Assembly (NCBI GenBank): GCA_963931865.1 | Contig: OZ007506.1 | Span: 12,892,450 to 12,956,449 of the forward strand | Source: Axinella damicornis | Taxonomy: Eukaryota; Porifera; Demospongiae; Axinellida; Axinellidae | DNA length: 64,000 nt | Direction of reading: 5' to 3' | In this document: positions 61,257 through 64,000 of the stretch, one piece after another | How positions within the stretch are numbered: position 1 is the first letter of the stretch | Layout: the number at the start of each line of letters is the position of its first letter | Made by a program: the position numbers and the translations under genes | The notes under the pieces: model-generated | Seen by the model: only the letters and a program-made list of their open reading frames with translations | The model's database searches: none | What the model was told of the DNA's origin: nothing

Positions 61257-62630
61257 CTACTGCCAGTAGAAGGTGGGGCGCTTCATGTGTATAGGACGCT
61301 CCTCCATCGACATGACGCTCACATCAGCACACTGGTAGAACATAGGTGGGGCTCCTGGGTTGTTGGTATTGTAGACCATCTGGGAGGGAGGGGGGGAGGG
61401 GGGAGCATGTTTAGTATCCAATTTCGGATGTCCTGTGTGGTTTGATCAGTGTAAGGTGTAGCTGAAAATTCTTAGTTTAAAAAATAAGATGAACCATTAG
61501 TGAAATCACTGTAATTATTTTGAGAAGCCATTTTAATCTCCACAAAATAACCAAAGTGTAGCTACTTAGCTAGCTACTTTACCTGCAAGACAGCATGTTT
61601 CATAGCCATGCTGGAAGAAATAGAGACAATGTGATAATTGACACTGATGTCACGTACATGTCACATGACATTGTACAGTTCTGATTAGTGTGTTCTTTAC
61701 GCATATTCAGTCTCACTTCCACAATCATACAGTTTAAGTGCTGTCTATGACAGGCTACGTATCCTCAATCTGTTCATGAGGTGGAGGGCTAATGCTTACT
61801 TTGGCAAGACAATGTCAGCGGAGTAGTCAATGGGGGAGGTGGAGTTCATGTCTGGGATGGAGAGGAGCTTGGTGAACTTGATTTCATCGGCCATCTCACC
61901 AATCATCACGTCAAAGGAGCCCTAAGAGGAGAGAGGGAGGGAGGGAATATAGCTAATGCAACATGCATGCATGCAGCCAACAAGTCGATGCACACAAAGA
62001 GATCGAACTGAGGCACTGTTTGACCCACCGGGCTCTGGGGGTAAAAGTGGTTCAAGTTTTTCTGGAAGATGATGGAGACCTTCTCGCCAGGCCTGTGAAG
62101 TTGAGTTGTTAGTGCAGACATATGAAGGGCATAAGTGCTTGTGCGCCATTATTACATATAACTGCATAACATCATGAATCTGGTAGGGATTGAGATAATC
62201 AAATGCTAATGCAGCACACATGTAGTTACGTAGTACATTGGTGCTTGTTGGTGCTTATCCTGGCCATTCCCTAGGTAAGTTGTTTCTCCCTTCAGATATC
62301 AAGGTTTCAGCATTCAGGTAGCTAAATCTTTAAATGTTGAGCCTGGCCTGCTATGCTGCATGCTTTGCAGCTCAGTTGATAGAGCATTGGCCCTGATCAT
62401 GAATGCGGATTGACACTCATAATATTATTATGCATGGGGTCTAACCCCATTTGAGGCAGCAACGTTTTTGTTTTGTTGGCTGGAATATCCTGGTTGATTA
62501 TTGATATGTACGAACAGCAATGCAGTGATGTTAGTGCATGTAGTGTTTACTCACATAAACATCACATCAGGCATCTGTGCCGCACGACCTCCACAGGGAG
62601 GATTCATTACCAGCTTGCAGTCATCTGACC
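61257..62630 (-). CDS. Secreted protein paralogue, exon 1 not in window
   Basis: Five exons on the minus strand: 62630-62555, 62092-62029, 61921-61800, 61610-61583 and 61379-61257. They have the same lengths (76, 64, 122, 28, 123) and phases as exons 2-6 of the gene at 54670. All are open. Substitutions include DIQF to EIKF, SPYIVLP to SADIVLP and the final Trp-His to Trp-Gln. The three Cys of these exons are kept. No signal-peptide exon is found in 62631-64000, although the equivalent intron in the first copy is 1.06 kb, so exon 1 is further right or lost. Confidence 0.75.
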
Positions 62631-62990
62631 CTGCAGACAACAGAGAATCAAATACACTTCTATATAAGAACTCTTTGTACAAGGTATACCATAGATGCAG
62701 AAATTTTCGCGTTAAATATATTTTGCCTTTTTAATTTTTCGCATTGTCAGTAGTTGCATGGGCTCTTTTCATTGTGAAATGTCTGTTATACAGTAGTCTG
62801 TTTACCCCCCTCCATAAACCAACATAAGTTGCCACCTAATGTTCTACGGTTGTAATAATATCTGAACTGGATGATTGTATGTATAGGGGCTTAAGAAAAG
62901 CGATGATTTGATCAATACAAGCAATAAAAGCACTGAATGCACGATTATGTGGGTACACAGCACAAAAATGTTTGCCCCAAGTCCACTACA

Positions 62991-64000
62991 TGTACAGCAC
63001 ATTCGTATTGTCTATTTTGCTTGTCAGCTGCAGTAACTAACTTGTATCTTCACTACTGGAGCTCACTCAAGTGAGTAAACCCCTGCAGTTTTGTATGCAC
63101 TATACAACCTCAATTGCTGTCAATGTCGTTAAGTGCATTCAAACATGAACATAATTCATTGTACAAATTAATTGTATCACATGTTGTAAGAATCATGTGC
63201 CTACCAAGTGATGAATTTGCAACACCAATATGAATATGACCAAATTATGTCACTGGTAACATGTACGTATAGCTAGCAAAGATAGTACAAACTTGCTCTG
63301 ATCTTAAGACAAAATTAATGGCACTGGTTATGGACCTCAGCTAGTAGCTAGCACCAATTTTCCAGCACCCACTATCCACTGTATACCTGCTCTATCTATC
63401 TACCGTGAAGTTGGATCATGCATTCTCCTCCATATGCACATGCTTCCCATCAGTGCTCTGCTCCTATATAACGATTTTGAAGATAAGCATTAAATTTTGT
63501 TTTATTACTGAAGGAGATTGGCATAGCATGACTGTCACTCAAAAATGCTACCGTTATCCCATGCAGCTCAAGACAGGTCTGAAGGTCGTACGTACATAGC
63601 ACTCCTTGTGGAGATTCACACAATGTGCCAGGCCAGAAATACAACATCATATTTGTTATGGGCACTTTGAAACAAGCATTCAGGAGCTATGAACAATTAA
63701 GTGATGAGCCTTCATCATTGTAACTTTTATGAAGCCATGCACCCGAACGTTAGTCATAAAAGGAACTTCTGTATCAGTAGTGGCTGATACAGGGTGTTCC
63801 AGGTTCTAGCTATCTTGAGCAAGGGATAGCATTTTGCCAGATCTAGAGGGGCCAGAATGGCCAAGATTGGCTATAGCGGGCCAAGGTACAAGGTACTTTA
63901 GCTAAGATATATCAGTATTCAGATCAGTACCAGTCACACTTGTAAAGATAACTGTTACGCTGTTTTTTGTTGCATTGCATAACGTTTTTGGGGGGAAAAG
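62991..64000. other. Right edge, no gene seen
   Basis: I looked on the minus strand for the missing signal-peptide exon of the gene ending at 61257 and found none. No other exon pattern is visible. Confidence 0.5.

Larger units (their letters stand above)
60290..62990. repeat. Segmental duplication, block D2
   Basis: Collinear copy of 53174-57030, about 1.1 kb shorter. It lacks the MITE 54042-54522, most of the long CA array and the tRNA-like sequence. Confidence 0.85.

Overview
This is eukaryotic, almost certainly animal, DNA. The genes are broken into short exons with GT-AG introns, and the rest is full of microsatellites, minisatellites and small inverted-repeat transposons. I infer a sponge. 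The 5' half carries a cysteine-rich multi-pass membrane protein family of a kind I associate with large sponge and cnidarian expansions, and genes are compact and closely packed. No sequence here proves the species.

Layout. 1-27 kb is a decaying tandem segmental triplication. Each block carried a cysteine-rich multi-pass membrane protein gene (+ strand) followed by a TMEM45/DUF716-like gene (- strand). Membrane gene copy A (to 3621) is the fullest. Copy B (13674-15704) lacks the 5' cysteine-rich exons. Copy C (23979-25100) is a one-exon pseudogene with two 4-base frameshifts. All three TMEM45-like copies are damaged. Comparing the blocks gives empty sites for insertions that came later. These expose two large foldback transposons with 8-bp target duplications: 3764-7079, with arms built of an 18-bp minisatellite, and 18902-21077, carrying about 1.6 kb of 72-bp tandem repeats. 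Smaller hairpin elements sit around them.

27-35 kb holds a complete ten-exon sphingosine-1-phosphate lyase gene (30160-35184, +). Upstream lies a broken inverted copy of its exons 4, 6, 7, 8 and 10. 35-42 kb is mostly relics: a Tudor-like fragment, a pogo/Tigger-type transposase fused to another element's fragment, and a filamin/NHL-repeat fragment.

43-54 kb holds two housekeeping-type genes. ADRM1/Rpn13, the proteasome ubiquitin receptor (42997-46938, -), and a BTB/KCTD-like gene (47121 to at least 53803, +) are divergent, with 182 bases between their start codons. A dead pogo/Tigger-type transposon sits in the second intron of the BTB gene.

54-63 kb is another duplication. A six-exon gene for a small secreted protein, whose predicted mature N-terminus is histidine, lies at 54670-57902. 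A second copy, without its first exon in this window, lies at 61257-62630. The 3' exons of the BTB gene were copied along with it and are now broken.

A recurring oddity is that long CA repeats, always on the sense strand, sit directly before 3' splice sites in most of the genes.
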